Below are positions 1 through 10,429 of a DNA stretch of 64,000 bases, one piece after another; the first letter of the stretch is position 1, and the number at the start of each line of letters is the position of its first letter. Source of the stretch: Pampus argenteus (Eukaryota; Chordata; Actinopteri; Scombriformes; Stromateidae); contig CM072873.1 of assembly GCA_036937835.1 (NCBI GenBank), positions 19,589,001-19,653,000 of the forward strand, written 5' to 3'. The translations under genes and the position numbers were made by a program. The notes under the pieces are model-generated. The model did not search any database. It had not been told where the DNA came from and worked only from the letters and a program-made list of their open reading frames with translations.

Positions 1-660
1 GTTTTTCATTTACGGGGACCTTGAGATAAATTACTCTCTAAGTACTTTTTTTTAATTACCTGGCGCATATTAAATTATATCAGGCTTTCTCAATAGCCAC
101 ATCAAGAAAAGGAGCCAAACTACTTGCGGCACTTTCACTCATCTGATGGTTCGTACATCATACTTCATAATTTGTTTGTTTGTTGTTTGTTTGGATTTCT
201 GATATTTATATGTGTCCAAACTTTTGCTTGGTATTGTAGAACATCTAAAAGACCTCAAACAATGAGGAAATAAAATAAAAAAATAAATATAATTTCTGTG
301 TTTTATTTGCAAAAAAATCTTTGCCGTTTCCACTCAGCGATATAGTGTCCTATTGACTCTTATCTCTTTAGAGGCGAGGCAGTAAAGGGTTAAATGCCAC
401 TAATCTTCTATAGAGGAGTGATTTATCATTGGACTTGACAAAAGGTGATTTGTTTACTCATAGATCCGCCCCTTTAGATATACATCCAGCCGCCTGGTCG
501 TGATCCAATCTCTCTCCGTCCGCTGGAAGTGTGTGACAACTTGACACGTTGACGTGTGGATGTAATTGTGTGTCACATATAAAGTTTACTAAAATGGAAA
601 TTGACCATACTGGGATGTTTTACAGCAGAATTACCTAATTTACTGTATTGACATTATTGA
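1..660. other. Non-coding AT-rich DNA
   Basis: No gene, repeat family or clear regulatory cluster is seen. The stretch is AT-rich with short T and A runs; a somewhat more mixed patch at about 460-560 has no readable coding potential. Confidence 0.6.
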
Positions 661-800
661 CCTCTTTACAGGCTGGAGAAGGGATTCAAGTGACCTCAGC
701 CAGTAAACACATTGGAGGAGATCAATACTACAAAGTCAGAGTTCACTTGGCTCCCCCCTCCCCGGCCAGGTTGATTGCACAATGAACTCCATTAAAAGTT
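661..800 (+). other. Candidate short exon or conserved non-coding element
   Basis: A good splice-acceptor-like sequence, CTCTTTACAG, ends at 671. From 672 one frame stays open for 37 codons to TGA at 783-785, starting AGEGIQVTSASKHIGGDQYY in one-letter code, with mixed protein-like composition. A weak donor-like AG|GTTGAT lies at 768-775. I do not recognise the peptide. It could equally be a unique non-coding element; open stretches of this length are common by chance. No partner exon was identified nearby. Confidence 0.2.
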
Positions 801-871
801 TCCAAGGCCCAAAAGTCAAACATCATTTGGCTCAGATGTCAGAAAATATCTGCAGGAAACCCAAAGACACG

Positions 872-889
872 TTTTTTTTTTTTTTTTTT
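872..889 (+). repeat. Poly(T) run of 18
   Basis: An uninterrupted T homopolymer. No SINE body was recognised on either side, so it is treated as simple repeat. Confidence 0.9.
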
Positions 890-1340
890 CTGGGCCTTAA
901 TTGCAGGTGCAGTCGTGCCAATAACTCGTGACGTTTCTGTTAAAGGTAGCAACCGTGTCCGAGATTAAAGTCAAAGAAGGAAACTCGGGTAAGCCCTGTC
1001 CGAACCATAGATTTGTGTTGCGGTGACATCTGTGTCTCCATTGGCAGCTGTCCTTTTAGATCACCGACTGTGTCGCTGCAGCAGAGCACACAGCTCCGGG
1101 TCAGTCAGTTAGCTGCAACTCTGCGTTTTACTTCGAACCCTTCGCACTTACAAACAGGTTTTTATTTTTTTATTTTGGTGACACCTCTTCATGGCAGGAC
1201 ACCTGCCACGGTCATTACTCTAATTGTCCGTTTTTTTTTCTTGTCAATGAAGGGCATATACAGAATGAAATTAGGCACTCGAGTTGCCATCACAGTGTTG
1301 ATTTGATTCAGTAGTCAGACTTGGGAGGTCTACAGTAATT
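890..1340. other. Non-coding unique DNA, nothing recognised
   Basis: Mixed-composition unique sequence with T-rich runs near 1160 and 1232. No motif cluster or repeat family is visible. Confidence 0.5.
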
Positions 1341-1358
1341 GCATTCAGAAATTGAGCA

Positions 1359-1600
1359 CCCCCTCCTACACCCTGCCATCGCCTTCTGATGGAGGCGACG
1401 TTCTGGAGCTGCTCCCCCCTCCTCTGCTGCCACTGCGTGTATTCTTCCCCTTTTTCTCCACCAGCCACAGCTCCACACTCTCCTCATCAGTCACCTTACC
1501 CAATTTCTCCCATTCCCTCTTTCTCCTCTCCGACTCCTCCGTCATCCCTTCATCCCTCCATCTGCAGCCAAGACTCACTTTCCCCTCTATTTACAAAGAT
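1359..1600 (+). repeat. Pyrimidine-rich low-complexity tract
   Basis: Long C/T-rich stretch on the plus strand (CTCC, TTCTCC, CCCTC units). It produces overlapping serine/proline/leucine-rich open frames on plus and arginine/glutamate-rich frames on minus, which are compositional artefacts. Confidence 0.7.
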
Positions 1601-1815
1601 AAAGCCATAATGGCTCTCTTTGTGCTACTGACGGCCACTCAGCCGTGGCAGCCCAGTCAACAGATAAATATTTCTTTTCTCTGTTTTTTTCCTTTATGGC
1701 GTGCTGGCGTTCAATTAGCACAAGTTACAGCCGTTTAATGAATGTCCTCTGTGACCTTTGCTCTGCTCTCCTTTCAGCGATTTGACTAATTTAACTTCTG
1801 TCCAGAAGATTTGCT
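1600..1815. promoter_or_regulatory. Candidate conserved regulatory element
   Basis: Unique sequence between two pyrimidine-rich tracts. It carries homeodomain-type cores CAATTAG (1712-1718) and TTTAATGA (1734-1741) and further AT-rich cores such as GACTAATTTAA near 1785. This looks like an enhancer-type element, but only an alignment with other vertebrates would show conservation. Confidence 0.3.
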
Positions 1816-1984
1816 CAGCGCTGCCTGTATATGTGTGTGTGGTGTGAGCTGGTAGGATTGAGGGTGGGGGGGGCGTGACATGTTTTGTTTGCTGACTGAT
1901 AAATGGATGTATAATGCCAGTAGATAAAGCTTTGCAAAAGGGGCGGGGTTGAGGTTGGGATGGGAAGAGGCCAGGAGTACATTT

Positions 1985-2135
1985 ATACCTCCCTCCCCTC
2001 TTCCCCCCTGAAGCTGTCCAAATCTGTGACATGTGGGCCGACACTCTGTCCCTCTCTTCGTTTCTCTCTTTCTCCCTCCCTCCTTTCTCCACCTGACCCC
2101 CTCCCCTCCTCCCCTCATTCCTCCTCTTTTTCTAG
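1985..2135 (+). repeat. Pyrimidine-rich low-complexity tract
   Basis: Repeated CTCCC/CCTCC/TCTCTC units on the plus strand. Long frames on the minus strand here are arginine/glutamate/glycine-rich artefacts. Confidence 0.7.
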
Positions 2136-2137
2136 AT

Positions 2138-2335
2138 GGATATTTTTATTCCTTGGCACCTCAGTGTAGATAGGCCATTGGGCTTCTGTCTGCTGGGGCA
2201 GCTGGCTGGGGGTTGGAAAAGGGATGAAGGATAAGTAGATTCAATCGGGCGTTGCAAATCAACTTTTCCACCAGCATCCTGGGAAGACCTGATAATACAG
2301 GTTTCTAATATCTGACCTGTCTGGCAGAAAAAGGA
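2138..2335. promoter_or_regulatory. Possible regulatory element, weak
   Basis: Unique sequence between low-complexity tracts. It has no strong homeodomain cluster; the case rests only on balanced composition and lack of repeats. Confidence 0.18.
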
Positions 2336-2337
2336 GT

Positions 2338-2412
2338 GGGAGGAAGAGAGAGAGGGAGAGAGGGAGAGAGGGACGGGAGTGGAGGAGAGCAACGGAGGCA
2401 AGAGAGAGCAAT
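2338..2412 (+). repeat. Purine-rich (GAGGGA)n-like tract
   Basis: Imperfect GAGAGG and GAGGGA units on the plus strand. Confidence 0.75.
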
Positions 2413-2915
2413 GAACACATTGATTTGATGCGGCTAATAGTTCTGCAGTTGATAAGCACCCCGGCGCCAGTCACAAAAATGAAAGGCTAGCAACAGAGTG
2501 AAATAAATTGGGTCTAGCTTTTTTTTTCTTCTATTTTTTATTTTTTGTCTCAGTCCCATCAGAGTTTTAGACGTGTATCAGAGGGCTTTGGCAGGCAGGG
2601 CATCAGCAAGGTTTCCTGTTCGTGTCTCTCCACCTGTCAACCTTCATCCACTCCCCGGTCTGAATACTGTTATCACTGATGTTTGAAAAACTCAAACACA
2701 GTCTGTGCTGCTTAATGCGAGTCAGACCTGTGAATCTGTGAAGAAGAGAAACACGACAGTGTAAACATGGCAGCCTCAAACATGCATTTTCTTACATGCA
2801 CAGTATGTAAGAGCTTAGCTAAGATACTCTATAAATCCCTGCTTTTAGTGAGTACTACAATATTACCTTATTAAATTAGATTTTTGTTTTCTTTACAGTA
2901 TTAACCAAACACATC
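2413..2915. other. Non-coding DNA, nothing recognised
   Basis: AT-moderate unique sequence with a T-rich run at about 2519-2548. No gene or motif cluster is apparent. Confidence 0.5.
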
Positions 2916-2919
2916 TGGT

Positions 2920-3265
2920 TCTCTCTGAGGTGGATCGGGCCTGTCCAGACTAGACGGGACAGATCCTGCTGTGTCTGTCCAGCCTGCGCTCGGTGTGACA
3001 GTGCAGACGCTGCCACTTTGACCTTTCACGATGCTACCAGCTACGATGGAGCCGATACCAGCGCTAACGAGACACTGACATGGCTTGACAGCCGGGGGTG
3101 GCACACAATTATTCCACCGAAAAGAAAACGATGGGTGCGTGTAGCCGAGGCGTGCGTTTGTGAAGCCAGGGAGAAAGACTCAAAAGAGTGCACGCTCGTG
3201 TCACCGTCTCCTGCAGGTCCCTATGAAGCCAACGAAGCCGCATTCTTCTTATTAATGATTGATGT
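2920..3265. other. CpG-rich patch with open frames on both strands
   Basis: CpG dinucleotides are visibly more frequent here, with about 20 in 2926-3165, than in flanking DNA. Frames stay open on both strands: plus 3018-3281 (87 codons) and minus 2901-3104 (67 codons). Neither peptide is recognised. Possible readings are a small unmethylated CpG patch, an unrecognised exon, or chance. Confidence 0.25.
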
Positions 3266-4137
3266 GTCCAAATCTTGGTAGAAGTGTCCTGTCAGATCCC
3301 AACACAGGTGAGTTTCATCAACATGAATGCCTTGCGTTCAGTAAGAGGTTCTGATCTCAGAATAGCCTGGCCTTGTTTGCTCCCAGGACTGCCTGATGTG
3401 ACCCATTTATTGACTCTGTTGTCAGCTGTGCTGTTTGAAGTCAGGGTTTCGGCCATAAGCAATTTATTTTTTATTTTTTTATTTATTTTTTTTTAAACCT
3501 TGTGGAGAATAATACATGAGGTCACACAGTATTCATGCTCAGATACGGTAGAATAACGATACGCTGTAACATGTGTTATTGTATAAAGACCCAGAGAATC
3601 GCCAGAGTAATGCTTCGTTGTGCTTTGCTTGATGTAAACTATTACGTTTTTGTGGGATTATCTCGTAAAATTCATCTTCATCTGATTACCAGCAGTTAAT
3701 TAGCGGGATAAGCTACTCATCCGCCGCGGCCGTGTTGTTCCTCTGCAACATTTCAGATGAGGTGACTTTGAGGATGGTGTCAGTAAATCAATTAAGTCCT
3801 CAGTCAATAAATTAAAATGGCAGAAGATAATAAGCAGTACTGTATATACAGTACTATACTCTTGAATTTGACTTTGACAAATTGATTGAACTTTCGAAAA
3901 GATGACAGCATACAAGGTTGTAATGTTTTTTATTTATTTATTATTATAATTCATTTGCAAGGTGGTCCTCACTTGATATATTCAAGGTTATTAATTGCAG
4001 CAATGGATCATTTGTGGTATTTACAACAGTCAATTAAATGTACTGTGGAAAGCAGTTAATTGACATGTTGTAAATAGATGCGCCTTTTGCCGTAAAATAT
4101 GAAAGATGACTACAGAATAAAATGTCAAAAAAAAGAA
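3266..4137. other. Non-coding AT-rich DNA
   Basis: AT-rich sequence with T-rich runs (about 3465-3496 and 3927-3945). A short AT-rich hairpin-like string, TACTGTATATACAGTA, lies at 3838-3853. No coding signal is seen. Confidence 0.5.
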
Positions 4138-4138
4138 G

Positions 4139-4172
4139 AAAACAACAACAACAACAAAAAAACAACAACAAC
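4139..4172 (+). repeat. (AAC)n / (CAA)n microsatellite
   Basis: Repeated CAA units interrupted by an A run. It creates a Q/N-rich frame on plus and a cysteine/phenylalanine-rich frame on minus, both artefacts. Confidence 0.85.
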
Positions 4173-4542
4173 GCATTGTCTTCCAACAAAATCCCCATAA
4201 AGAATGGATGCTTGTACGACAAATCCGAAACATGGATACATTTGACACGAGCTGTCTGTTGCGCTCTCTCATCTGTCAGGTCATTGCTCCATCAAATTCT
4301 ACACCGTCTACAAGTTGCACATAGTTATTACATCAAAGCAAGTGCATAGAGTATTACAATAATCCAAGAAGGGAGGGGGTGGGGGAGACGGGGGAGGAAG
4401 GCATCAAACGTGGAGGAAACTGCAATAGGGAAGTGGGGTCAGGACCTTATGCTGGCTGCCTGGATAATAAAAGAAGGATTTGTGCTCAGAACAAAAGAGG
4501 AGAGGTGGAGGACTTGGAGGGAGTGACAGTGTCTGAACAACA

Positions 4543-4545
<3 letters not shown>
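4173..4545. other. Non-coding DNA, nothing recognised
   Basis: Unique sequence, becoming purine-rich from about 4370 to 4520 (GGGAGG, GAGGAAGG). No gene call is supported. Confidence 0.5.
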
Positions 4546-4605
<60 letters not shown>

Positions 4606-4607
4606 GA
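4546..4607. repeat. (AT)n microsatellite, about 31 units
   Basis: Near-perfect alternating AT with one G at 4598. It is self-complementary and so can extrude as a cruciform. It accounts for a Tyr-Ile repeat frame. Confidence 0.95.
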
Positions 4608-4609
4608 AT

Positions 4610-4905
4610 GATATGTAATATGTGATCAAACCAAACAAAACACAACTATTAAATGACAACAGAGTTCACTTCTGGACTATTGATATTACATCTGGTGCAT
4701 CCTCGTAAACATGATCGCTGTCCGTCACCATCTGCTGAGCAATAAGAAATGTAGTTTTTATCAGTTTAAGGGAATTAAAATCAAATGCTAAATAATCTAT
4801 TCACCAAAGCTCGTCTCACATACTTTGATCTGTAGCTCTTTGTGAATTAAGGATAACAATTTTGCTTAAAACATCAAGCACTTCAATCAAATAGTTAGAC
4901 ACGCT
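4610..4905. other. Non-coding DNA, nothing recognised
   Basis: AT-rich unique sequence with no motif cluster or repeat family that I can recognise. Confidence 0.5.
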
Positions 4906-4909
4906 TTGG

Positions 4910-5045
4910 TGGGAATATGTGGCAACTTCCAAGGGCATGAATCAAAGGAATAAGAGAGAGTTGCTATTCCTTTGTTGCAAAGGCCACTTGGCTCAGATAC
5001 ATCAGTGGCTGAGCTTACTGCAATGCCTCAGAGGACTCGGTGCTA
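4910..5045. promoter_or_regulatory. Candidate element with SOX/TCF-like dyads
   Basis: CAAAGGAATA (4943-4952) and its exact reverse complement TATTCCTTTG (4965-4974) form 10 bp arms around a 12-base spacer. Overlapping this, CCTTTG-TTG-CAAAGG at 4969-4983 forms a second perfect dyad. The CAAAG core is the binding core for HMG-box SOX and TCF/LEF factors. This directly visible arrangement suggests a dimeric site, or a small hairpin if transcribed. Function is inferred. Confidence 0.35.
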
Positions 5046-5850
5046 GGCGTCGTTATTGATCTGTCTGTGTAAAGTTTCTGCAGAGTGATTCCATGTATAA
5101 AGCAGCTATGCATTTTTAAAGGCCAGCTGAAGTCCAGACTGGACACGTAATATTTATCTATAACCCTAAACCCTTATTATAGCAATTCCACATCCTACAA
5201 ATTGTCTTTTTTTTTTTAGCTCACCTAGCTTGTTGCTGTTCTCAGATGACCAGTTCATGATGCTCCTAAATTTGCACTCATATGTTTGTGGCTGTAAATT
5301 TCAGCCTGTGGGGGTGTTACAGGACTGATGGGAAGCAGGGGTCACTCTGCAAATTGTTATTTCAAATATAGCACGCAATGCTCTTAACATTCCTCCCTCT
5401 GCTCTCTCTGTAAGTGCAGTATCTTCTTAACAGTGATCCATTGTGGTGCCTATGACAAGAAAATAATGTATTTCTACCAGGGTCTATCAGAGAAATGACT
5501 TTGGAGGAAGAGGGAAGAGGAGCTAGATCAATATGTTTCAGGCAGCTGTGAGTGTTTTTGAAACTGAATTTCCACCTTCCTTTGAGTTGTTTTGACCTTG
5601 ATCTCCAAGAAGATATGTCTCTGCTGCTCCCCAGCTTTCACCACTCTGTGATTATCCTGTACAGCATGAAAGATAACCTGCGTGGTGAGCTCCACTTTTC
5701 CTGCCCCCCCCCCAATCCTCACGGCAGCGCTTGCCATTATCTTGCCAATCCGAAAACAGAACAAAAGATGTCACCATGCGGCCATTGCACACCTTCATCC
5801 TGTGCACACCCCTCATTATTATTATCCCCTATGCTGTCTAACTGTTCTCG
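5046..5850. other. Non-coding DNA, nothing recognised
   Basis: Unique moderately AT-rich sequence with a T9-type run near 5209 and a C9-type run near 5705. Open frames at 5528-5764 (minus) and 5552-5854 (plus) overlap each other and resemble no known protein. Confidence 0.5.
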
Positions 5851-5975
5851 CTGATAATTGAATTTAAATGAAGAAAAGGCAAAGGAGAATGTTCTTTTTG
5901 TGCAGCGTTAACATGCTGTCATTAAGAGCGCTGGTTGTTTTAATGGGCCAGGTCTTAAGCTATCGAGAGTGGAGA
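5851..5975. promoter_or_regulatory. Candidate regulatory element
   Basis: Unique block with TAATTG (5855-5860), an adjoining TTTAAATGA and a TCATTAAGAG core near 5920, typical of homeodomain-rich conserved elements. No conservation test was possible. Confidence 0.28.
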
Positions 5976-6159
5976 GAGCTAGAAAACAGCAGCAAGAAAA
6001 AAAAGAGAGAGAGAGATTAGAAAATTGGATTATAATTAGTTTACTGCAAATTGCTCAGGTTGTGTAGCACTTCAAAGCTTGTGGGGATCTTCAAATCCTC
6101 CTGTTTGTGCACGCTTTAGGGCTTCATATGTGCGTTTTCTATTTTCAGTCTAGTTTACA

Positions 6160-6425
6160 GTGACATGCAGGGCCACTACGCAGACCAAAGGAAATGGGCA
6201 TGAATGCATGATGGGATTTCTGCCAAAATAAACATCCAGCGTTGTCCCCCAGATGATTGCTCAAAGAGAGGTGCTCGTCGAGGCGTCAGCCCGACAGAAA
6301 CACATGTTGTGACAGTTCACATGGAGCGATTCGATGCATGCAGAAATGAAATGATATGCCACAGCCAGGGAGCCCTCCCAATGAAAACAAAATCAGAGCA
6401 TTAGCATGTTTCAGCTGTGCCTCAA
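6160..6425. promoter_or_regulatory. Candidate regulatory element
   Basis: Balanced unique sequence without simple repeats, containing GCATGAATGCATGATG near 6197 and GATTCGATGCATGC near 6327. A 66-codon frame (6204-6404) crosses it but has no recognised similarity. Confidence 0.25.
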
Positions 6426-7100
6426 TCAAGGTTGTCTGTGGTCTCTGGTTTGTCATGTCCCTCGGTGGGATTGGAGACAGACGGAGCAGAAAGCAACACC
6501 CGTGTGGATATTAGATGGTTTGAGAGAGAATTTTCTCCCTGGCCCCGCGCTACTAGCTCCTTTCAACCCGACTGGTTAGCCAAGCAAAAGGAAGCAGCTA
6601 CAGTTCCATATGGTCATGCTGTGCCAAGATACAGGGAAAAGCATTAGTGTGACATGAGCTTTGATAGATGCCTTCTTCATATTGGCCTCAAGGTTGATGG
6701 ACATACTGGAATATTTAGGAGATGCACCTATTTTATTTTCAATTTCAGGCTGGGAATCTAACCAATCATGATGCACTCCTACCAAGAAAAAATAAATAAA
6801 TATGTGCACTCATAATGTAGCCAATATTGAACCAAGATACTCACAAATAGGTTCAATTGATTTTTTTTCTTTTTTTTTTTTTAAGAAAAGACACCTGGAG
6901 AGTAAGTTCATACATACCAAATGAAATTCCTCTTTTGTATGTGCATCATTTCTAGTTATACGAGTAATAACAACAGTATCAGTTCTGTTTAGTGCAGTGG
7001 CGATGGCAGCTGGAACCCTAAAATGCATTACATTTTCATTATGACCAGAGCAATGTGGCACATAGTAAGGTGCACTCTCAGTGCACCCCATTTATTCTGA
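6426..7100. other. Non-coding DNA, nothing recognised
   Basis: Unique DNA with a T-rich run at about 6861-6883. Short frames overlap on both strands and none resembles a known protein. Confidence 0.5.
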
Positions 7101-7109
7101 ATGAAGAGG

Positions 7110-7205
7110 TGGCTGCTGCAGTTCAATGACCTCTTATCTGATGCTGTGCTGCTGTCATTGGAGCCATCAGAGTGAAAGGATTAAGCCTGGCTTATATCGA
7201 TATGA
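7110..7205. promoter_or_regulatory. Possible regulatory element, weak
   Basis: Short unique block with AATGACC, GTCATTGG and GGATTAAG; the last contains GATTA, the complement of the TAATC core bound by bicoid-class homeodomains. Evidence is composition only. Confidence 0.2.
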
Positions 7206-7265
7206 GTCTTGAATGGACCTAAACACACACACATACACAAATAGTGACACAAACACCCCCACCAA

Positions 7266-7298
<33 letters not shown>
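7266..7298. repeat. Compound (AC)n(AT)n microsatellite
   Basis: An AC run of about 11 units passes directly into a short AT run. A looser CA-rich stretch precedes it from about 7223. Confidence 0.95.
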
Positions 7299-7399
7299 CT
7301 ACGTCCTTCTAAACATTAGAAAGGCATATTAGGTCAGAGCTTCTAGGTAGGAAGATATATTTTCATCTTGTGAGCAGGAAAAAAGGCGAGTCAATAAAA

Positions 7400-7575
7400 T
7401 TCTCTCAACTAGATATTAAACAAATCAGCAGCCGCCGGTCGGTTCCTGCAAGTCAATAGTACAATGACATCACATTAAATGTGCACCACAGAACATTTAC
7501 ATCATGCGTTGGGAAAGGATTGAGCCGGTGCCTGCTTTGCTGCACTGATGGAGAGGTTAGAGGACTGATGGTATG
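7400..7575. promoter_or_regulatory. Candidate regulatory element
   Basis: Unique block with GATATTAAACAAATC near 7413 and TGACATCACATTAAATG near 7466, the latter a CRE/AP-1-like half site beside an AT core. Conservation is untested. Confidence 0.25.
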
Positions 7576-7960
7576 CATTGATCACTATTTGCAAGGATGC
7601 TAGCGTATACACACACATATAGCGCAGCACATGCGATGTGTATTAAAGCATACACATCTCCACAGTTGCTTAAGACGGAAAGCGACCGTTTTGTCAATAT
7701 ACATGGTGCCATGTTTGGATTCTATTGGCTTTTCTTTACAGTACTTGACCTAAATGCCCTGCTTTTTTCTTTTTTGCTTTATTTTCAGTAAACATGAACA
7801 TTTGCTGACAGCACACTCTGTAGTTTCCTTATACTGAGCTTCCTGTGATCCTTGTGGGGATTTGTTGCAGCAATCAAGAGTTGGTCCATATGACAATTGG
7901 ATCTGATGACCTTCAGGAAGCGTGCTTGCAGCACACATGCATCACTCCTGCAGAATATCT
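7576..7960. other. Non-coding DNA, nothing recognised
   Basis: Contains a short CA-rich run near 7609 and T-rich sequence near 7766. No gene-like signal. Confidence 0.5.
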
Positions 7961-7964
7961 GAAA

Positions 7965-8195
7965 TCTGTGTAATGGGTTCCGGTTTTAATAATCTGCTCA
8001 AAACCAGCATTGACGTGTTTACCTCACGGTCCGATAACACAAACAATCTAATGAATAAAACCACCTCATGCCAGCTGAAGTAACCGGCAGCCTCCTTGTT
8101 GATCTTTCTGTTTCAGAGCGCGTGGTCATAGTTGCGTGACCTGCCTTTGAACCTACCGGCTTTAACGTTCGCCAGTGCAGAATTTCATCAGGTAC
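7965..8195. promoter_or_regulatory. Possible regulatory element, weak
   Basis: Unique block including TTTAATAATC and ACAAACAATCTAATGAATAA (8040-8059), an AT-rich run with SOX-like ACAAT and homeodomain-like TAATGA cores. Confidence 0.25.
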
Positions 8196-9490
8196 GACCA
8201 GATTACTTCTCTAACATGCATAATGTATTGTTATGTCTTTACACGTCTTAAGTCAAGATCGAGAAAATGTACTTGTGTAAAAGAAAAGGGGTCAGTTCTT
8301 CCTGCTGCTTTCCCGCCGACTGTTGCTTAACGTGTTTCCATCTGGAAGGCAGTCATATTTGTGATAGTGAAGTGATATTTAACCATTTAACTTCTTTCAG
8401 CTGCTGGCAAAATATTTGGGGATTTACATATGTAACAGGTATACTTACAGTACTGCAGCTATAATTGGATGGACAGGTGTTGTTATCCGATAATAATAAT
8501 AATAAAAAGTTATTCCAGGTTTTTAGTTAATCAGGTAATGTTTTGGCCCTCAAGCATACTATCCCTGGTTTGAAAATATCTTTATAGAAATTAAATGTGT
8601 TATAAATAGTCAATTAAAACATATGTATGTGTACAGTGACCCAGAACACAAAAAAAAAAATGTTTTTGGTGCTTAAATTGAAACCTGAGGCCAAAATTAA
8701 TGTTTGATTTTTAACTTTTTCCTTTCTTTTAATAGAGACGGTTTAGCTCTGGGCTGTAATACAGGCACCATGTTTGTTCCCACAGAGAGAGTTACTCAAC
8801 ACCAGCCTTATGGCAAAAATAAAGGGGTGTGTGTGTAAAGCTAAAGTCCACCTGTACGTGTCTGTTTCTGATTTGACCTTCCTCGTGGCAAATTGAATCA
8901 CCGTTGTCATAGTTACCAGTAAATCCTACTGTAATGATTCGGTTTTTTCTCTCTTTTACTTTGCTGTGAAATCAGCCTGTTAAATTCATTGAGAAAGCAA
9001 GACAACAGAGACATTTGTTTTTCCACCGGTTTACCTCTATAAGTGTTGTTCGAATCAGGTTTGCTCATCTCGTTGCCAGTTCAACACTCAAACCCATTTA
9101 AATAATACCAATTTCCAAGAGCGATATTGACTAAGACAGAACCTTATGGTGTCATAACTAATAAGTCAGCGTCTTGATTTACCATCCATAATTCACTCCA
9201 GCAAGGCACTTTACTGTCTCGGAATAAATTGGAATATTTAAGCAAACAGATATATGCCTTGTGGCATTTAAATAAGTAATACATCTCCCTCCCAAGTGTT
9301 CTCAATTCTGGGAGAAAAAAAGAGTGCAATCCAGTATACAATTTTGATGCACCGCTCGCCAGAATGAGCGTTTTATTTTTCATGCTTTTGCCATCCATTA
9401 GCTGTGTGTTTTTTTTTTTTTGAGCCAGGTTGACACACTTTGAAATACAGTTATTCAGAAATGTTGAAGTCAAATTGAACATTCATTTAC
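8196..9490. other. Non-coding AT-rich DNA
   Basis: AT-rich sequence with TAA repeats near 8490-8506, an A11 run near 8649 and a T-rich run at about 9409-9421. The 112-codon minus frame at 9144-9482 has no recognised similarity and no splice context that I trust. Confidence 0.5.
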
Positions 9491-9493
9491 CAC

Positions 9494-9640
9494 TCGGAGA
9501 TACGGTATGCAACGATGCGTACACATGCGGCGCATCACGGGGGCTTCGCGTGCAACTTCTGCCACGGCCGCATGCTAAAAGTGTGCAGTTATGACAACTG
9601 CTCGGATGATAGCGTCATATTAGTCTGAAAAGCCTCGCTG
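9494..9640. other. Short CpG-rich patch
   Basis: About a dozen CpG dinucleotides fall within roughly 95 bases (9494-9575), far more than in neighbouring DNA. GATGCG (9514-9519) and CGCATC (9531-9536) form a small dyad. It may be an unmethylated island or a remnant exon. No open frame stands out. Confidence 0.3.
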
Positions 9641-9847
9641 GATGCAACACTTTTGATGGGATGTGAATAGCACCAGTTATATCAACAGAAATGGTTGTCA
9701 TTTCTATACAATAGTGTGTTCAGTTCTTCTTCACTCTTCTTTCCACTGATTCTTACATAATTATCCATAATCTTAAGCAGTGAAAATTTAGATATGACTT
9801 CACAACATGCTGCATTCTGCCTGAAAGGTGCTTAAGGCATGAGGCCG

Positions 9848-9872
9848 GGTGGTGGTGGTGGTGGTGGTGGGT
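9848..9872 (+). repeat. (GGT)n microsatellite
   Basis: About eight GGT units followed by a G run. It encodes the poly-glycine start of a 128-codon frame (9839-10225) that is otherwise unrecognised and is treated as an artefact. Confidence 0.85.
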
Positions 9873-9949
9873 GGGGGGCGTCCACCTCCTCCTCCAAGCT
9901 CTTAAGTCACTCTCTCGCTCTGACCCGTGAGTTACTCACTGAGCGAGCT

Positions 9950-10100
9950 CCTGCCTTGCTTTTTCAAATGCTAATGACGAGCAGCGCTGAAAGCCTTAAA
10001 TTGGGCCGTGCAATTCAGCCTGTGGTGTTTGGTGAGGCCCCGCTCATGTTGGAGACCGTGGTCTTTCCCCCTACTCCCCCTCTTAGTCTTTTGTGTGCTG
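9950..10100. promoter_or_regulatory. Candidate regulatory element
   Basis: Block centred on TTCAAATGCTAATGACGAGC (9964-9983), with a homeodomain TAATGA core, followed by AATTGGGCC and GCAATTCAGCC. It lies between the GGT tract and the CT-rich tract at about 10190-10280. Confidence 0.3.
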
Positions 10101-10194
10101 CGGTAATAGGCACAGATGTTCCTCTTGCCTCACACAGGGCCACTTTCCCCCTAATCGCCACCTTGTATGCGGACGGCTTGCACCTGCCCCAGCA

Positions 10195-10285
10195 GCTCTC
10201 TCCTTTTTCCTTACTCACTCTCTAATTCTCTCTCCCTCTCTCTCAACCCCTCTCACCCTTTTTTTTTATCATCACTCCCTCATCC
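10195..10285 (+). repeat. (CT)-rich low-complexity tract
   Basis: CTCTCT and CCCTCT units with a T9 run. No unit is long enough to be a clean microsatellite. Confidence 0.65.
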
Positions 10286-10429
10286 ACTGTAAGAAGACCT
10301 TCCCTGATGCCTCCCAAATTTCAGACGTCTGATTGTTTAAACACTGAATTGCGCAGACAGAGAACAGGATGGATGGATGGTGTAAAAAGAAGGGTATTTT
10401 TGTGATTTGGGAATGTTTTTTTTTTTAAA

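Noticed and set aside
9839..10225. 128-codon plus frame with poly-glycine start
   Set aside because: The glycine run is a GGT microsatellite; opposite-strand frame also open.
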